7,282 nucleotides of DNA from Dehalococcoidia bacterium (GTDB taxonomy: Bacteria > Chloroflexota > Dehalococcoidia > UBA3495): the NCBI GenBank assembly GCA_002730485.1, contig PCAH01000061.1, positions 1-7,282 on the forward strand, written 5' to 3'. Below are positions 5,810-7,282 of the stretch, one piece after another. Under the pieces are notes generated by a model. That model worked only from the letters and a program-made list of their open reading frames with translations. It was not told the DNA's origin and made no database searches. Numbering within the stretch: position 1 is the first letter of the stretch; every line of letters begins with the position of its first letter. Made by a program: the position numbers and the translations under genes.

Positions 5810-6589
5810 ATGGCCCCTCCCAGGACTTATCGCTGCGAAGCTGTCATCCTCAGCTATACGCCGCTGGGCGAGGCCGACCTGTTGGTCACCATGTACACCC
5901 AGGACCAGGGCAAGGTTAGGGCTGCGGGCAAAGGCGCACGACGGTCAACTAGCAAACTGGTGGGCCATCTGGAGCCATTGACCGTGGTTAAGATGTCTCT
6001 GGCCAACGGACGCTCCATGGATGTTATATCCCAGGCCGAAGTCATCAACGGCTTCTCAGGCCTTAAAGAAGACCTTACTGGTATCTCCAAGGGACTCTAT
6101 TTGGCAGAGATGGTCGACGGGTTCGGCGCAGAGGATAGTCCCAACCCCGGGCTGTATCAGTTGATGATAGATACTTTGACTGTTTTGCAGGCCGACCCAG
6201 AATTGGAAATGCCTCTCCGGTTCTTTGAATTCCATCTGCTGCAGGTGTCCGGACTGATGCCGGAGTTGTACCACTGCGTGGAATGCCGTAACGAACTGGA
6301 ACCGGACGCACACCGGTTCAGTCCCAACGTCGGCGGCACCCTGTGTCTGGACTGTAATCCTGAAGACGCCCACCTACGTCCCCTATCCCTCAGGGCATTG
6401 AAAGTACTCCGCCTCATGGACCGGAGCGGAATTTTAGAAGCCAGTAAATTAAACATCGACTCCAGCCTGGCGGAAGAACTAAAGAGCCTGCTTTCCACCA
6501 CCGTGAGCTACTGGCTAGGTAAGGAAATTCGTTCTAACTCGTTCTTAGAACGCCTACGCAACGAAACCCTGCCTGAGGTATACAAATAA
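5810..6589 (+). CDS. recO: DNA repair protein RecO
   Basis: The 259-residue protein has the RecO layout. An N-terminal OB-fold opens YRCEAVILSYTPLGEADLLVTMYT (about 7-30), with the usual GKVRAAGKGARRSTSKL basic region (34-50). A helical middle part follows, then a C4 zinc site (Cys156, Cys159, Cys179, Cys182) and a C-terminal helical domain. RecO binds SSB and single-stranded DNA, anneals strands, and with RecR helps RecA displace SSB. All four zinc cysteines are kept, which is not the case in every lineage. TTGGAG eight bases upstream (5796-5801) supports the ATG. It lies 62 bp after recR and 81 bp before the biotin carboxylase gene, all on one strand. Confidence 0.95.
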   Translation: MAPPRTYRCEAVILSYTPLGEADLLVTMYTQDQGKVRAAGKGARRSTSKLVGHLEPLTVVKMSLANGRSMDVISQAEVINGFSGLKEDLTGISKGLYLAEMVDGFGAEDSPNPGLYQLMIDTLTVLQADPELEMPLRFFEFHLLQVSGLMPELYHCVECRNELEPDAHRFSPNVGGTLCLDCNPEDAHLRPLSLRALKVLRLMDRSGILEASKLNIDSSLAEELKSLLSTTVSYWLGKEIRSNSFLERLRNETLPEVYK

Positions 6590-6597
6590 GGCTTATA

Positions 6598-6612
6598 GCT
6601 CATTTCTTGAGC
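6598..6612 (+). repeat. Small hairpin after recO
   Basis: GCTCA and TGAGC flank TTTCT, and the GC-rich near-palindrome GCGGGGCCCGC (6611-6621) follows directly. They lie just past the recO stop, where a terminator could sit, but no T tract follows. A weak or factor-dependent terminator is possible; chance is equally so. Confidence 0.25.
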
Positions 6613-6670
6613 GGGGCCCGCGGTTTCATCCACAAAAAGGGCTACCGTTCCTTGATACAAAGGGTAAATT

Positions 6671-7174
6671 GTGTTTACCAAGATATTGATTGCCAACCGG
6701 GGCGAGATCGCTTGTAGGATTATTCGCACCTGTCAAAGGCTGGGTATAAAAACCGTCGCGATCTATTCGACGGTCGACCAGGAAGCGCTGCACGTCAAAT
6801 TGGCTGATGAAGCCATTCTTGTCGGTGAAGCGCCACCTCATGACAGCTATCTGAACATGGCCAAGATCTTGGACGCCGCCAAGACTTCTGGCGCCCAGGC
6901 CATCCATCCTGGATACGGTTTCCTCTCTGAAAATGCCGAATTCGCCCGTCTCTGTGAGGAGTCGGGCGTTTCCTTTGTTGGGCCTACCCCAGAGGTTATG
7001 GAAAGTATGGGAGACAAACTTCGCTCCCGTAAACTGGCCCGCAAAGCCGGACTTCCCATACTCCCAGGCACCGACGAAGCCGTGGCCAACGAAAATGCCG
7101 CGACCAAGGCTTGGGAATTGGGATTTCCGCCCCAGAATGACCGTTCTGCTGCACGTTTCCCACTCAAGAATTGA
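6671..7174 (+). pseudogene. accC: Biotin carboxylase N-terminal domain (accC-type), truncated
   Basis: The first about 153 residues match the biotin carboxylase subunit of acetyl-CoA or related acyl-CoA carboxylases: FTKILIANRGEIACRIIRT at the start, AIHPGYGFLSENAEFA (77-92), FVGPTPEVMESMGDK (102-116) with the nucleotide-binding lysine at 116, and LPGTDEAV (131-138). After WELGFP the family continues with a V-(M/I)-(I/L)-K strand and the Gly-rich ATP-grasp loop. Here the frame instead reads P-Q-N-D-R-S and stops at 7174. The ATP-grasp loop and active-site residues needed for carboxylating biotin are therefore absent, against a normal length of about 450 or more. I see no resumption in the other plus-strand frames before the window end. 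GTG at 6671 is the start: an in-frame TAA lies at 6665-6667, an AAAGGG-type site precedes it, and it matches the family's usual N-terminus. Confidence 0.8.
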
Positions 7175-7282
7175 CCGTGGCTACCAGCCCATGATGCCAT
7201 CAGACCCAGCCTTCGTCCTGGCCGCCGGCCGGACCGGCGGCCGGGACGAAGACTAGGTCGGACGGGCTTCTGGGCAGACTGG
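7130..7282. other. Unassigned tail after the biotin carboxylase break
   Basis: From about 7130 to the window end I recognise no gene. The segment starts exactly where biotin carboxylase homology ends and contains the large palindrome at 7208-7254. Short open frames on both strands have no recognisable motifs. It may be part of an inserted repeat or mobile element continuing beyond the window, or unrelated sequence joined by misassembly. Confidence 0.5.
7208..7254. repeat. Large GC-rich palindrome (strong hairpin)
   Basis: CTTCGTCC pairs with GGACGAAG, then after one T-G wobble GGCCGCCGG pairs with CCGGCGGCC, around the 5-nt loop CCGGA. That gives 18 consecutive paired positions (7211-7228 with 7234-7251), extended by two more pairs beyond one mismatch. 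No T tract follows, so it is not a textbook intrinsic terminator. It could be a REP-like element, a recombination or transposon-end palindrome, or a factor-assisted terminator. Confidence 0.7.

Noticed and set aside
1..7282. CRISPR array, tandem repeats or an identifiable insertion sequence with transposase
   Set aside because: No regularly spaced repeats and no transposase motifs were seen on either strand.

Overview
This is a bacterial window of moderate-to-high GC. It holds a compact block of DNA replication and recombination housekeeping genes, flanked on the left by accessory genes and on the right by a broken biotin carboxylase gene. The protein flavour and gene order (ybeY - dnaX - ybaB/ebfC - recR - recO - accC-like) would fit a Chloroflexota bacterium such as a Dehalococcoidia/SAR202-type lineage. 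That is an inference from general resemblance and is not proven here.

Left part (1-2228). A DUF2235-family alpha/beta hydrolase runs leftward off the window edge, with its catalytic Ser-Asp-His candidates visible. It diverges from a small FMN-binding PPOX-class (pyridoxamine 5'-phosphate oxidase-like) gene. The 175-bp gap between them carries a good minus-strand promoter and three perfect inverted repeats, which looks like a regulated control region. Convergent to the PPOX gene is a membrane-anchored, TlpA/ResA-like thioredoxin. It is split into two reading frames by what looks like a single missing base in a short G/C run: the 65-residue anchor piece and the 146-residue catalytic piece join exactly into the family's usual A-P-D-F motif when one base is restored.

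Central and right part (2229-6589). A 279-bp gap holds a likely promoter for the rightward genes. Then come ybeY (16S rRNA maturation endonuclease), dnaX (clamp-loader gamma/tau), ybaB/ebfC (nucleoid-associated protein), recR and recO (RecFOR recombination mediators), all on the plus strand. dnaX and ybaB overlap by four bases (ATGA), and spacing elsewhere is 28-81 bp, so the set is probably largely co-transcribed. The four genes dnaX to recO form a coherent replication, nucleoid and gap-repair group.

Right end (6590-7282). A GTG-started biotin carboxylase (accC-type) matches its family for about 153 residues, then breaks off in the early ATP-grasp region into unrelated sequence. That tail contains an exceptionally strong hairpin (18 paired positions around a 5-nt loop). 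Either a small repeat or mobile element interrupts the gene or the contig is mis-joined here.

No CRISPR array, rRNA, complete tRNA, phage module or defence system is visible, and I see no convincing new multi-gene system. The points most worth a second look are the frameshifted thioredoxin, the palindrome-rich control region of the DUF2235 gene, and the abrupt loss of accC homology next to the large palindrome.
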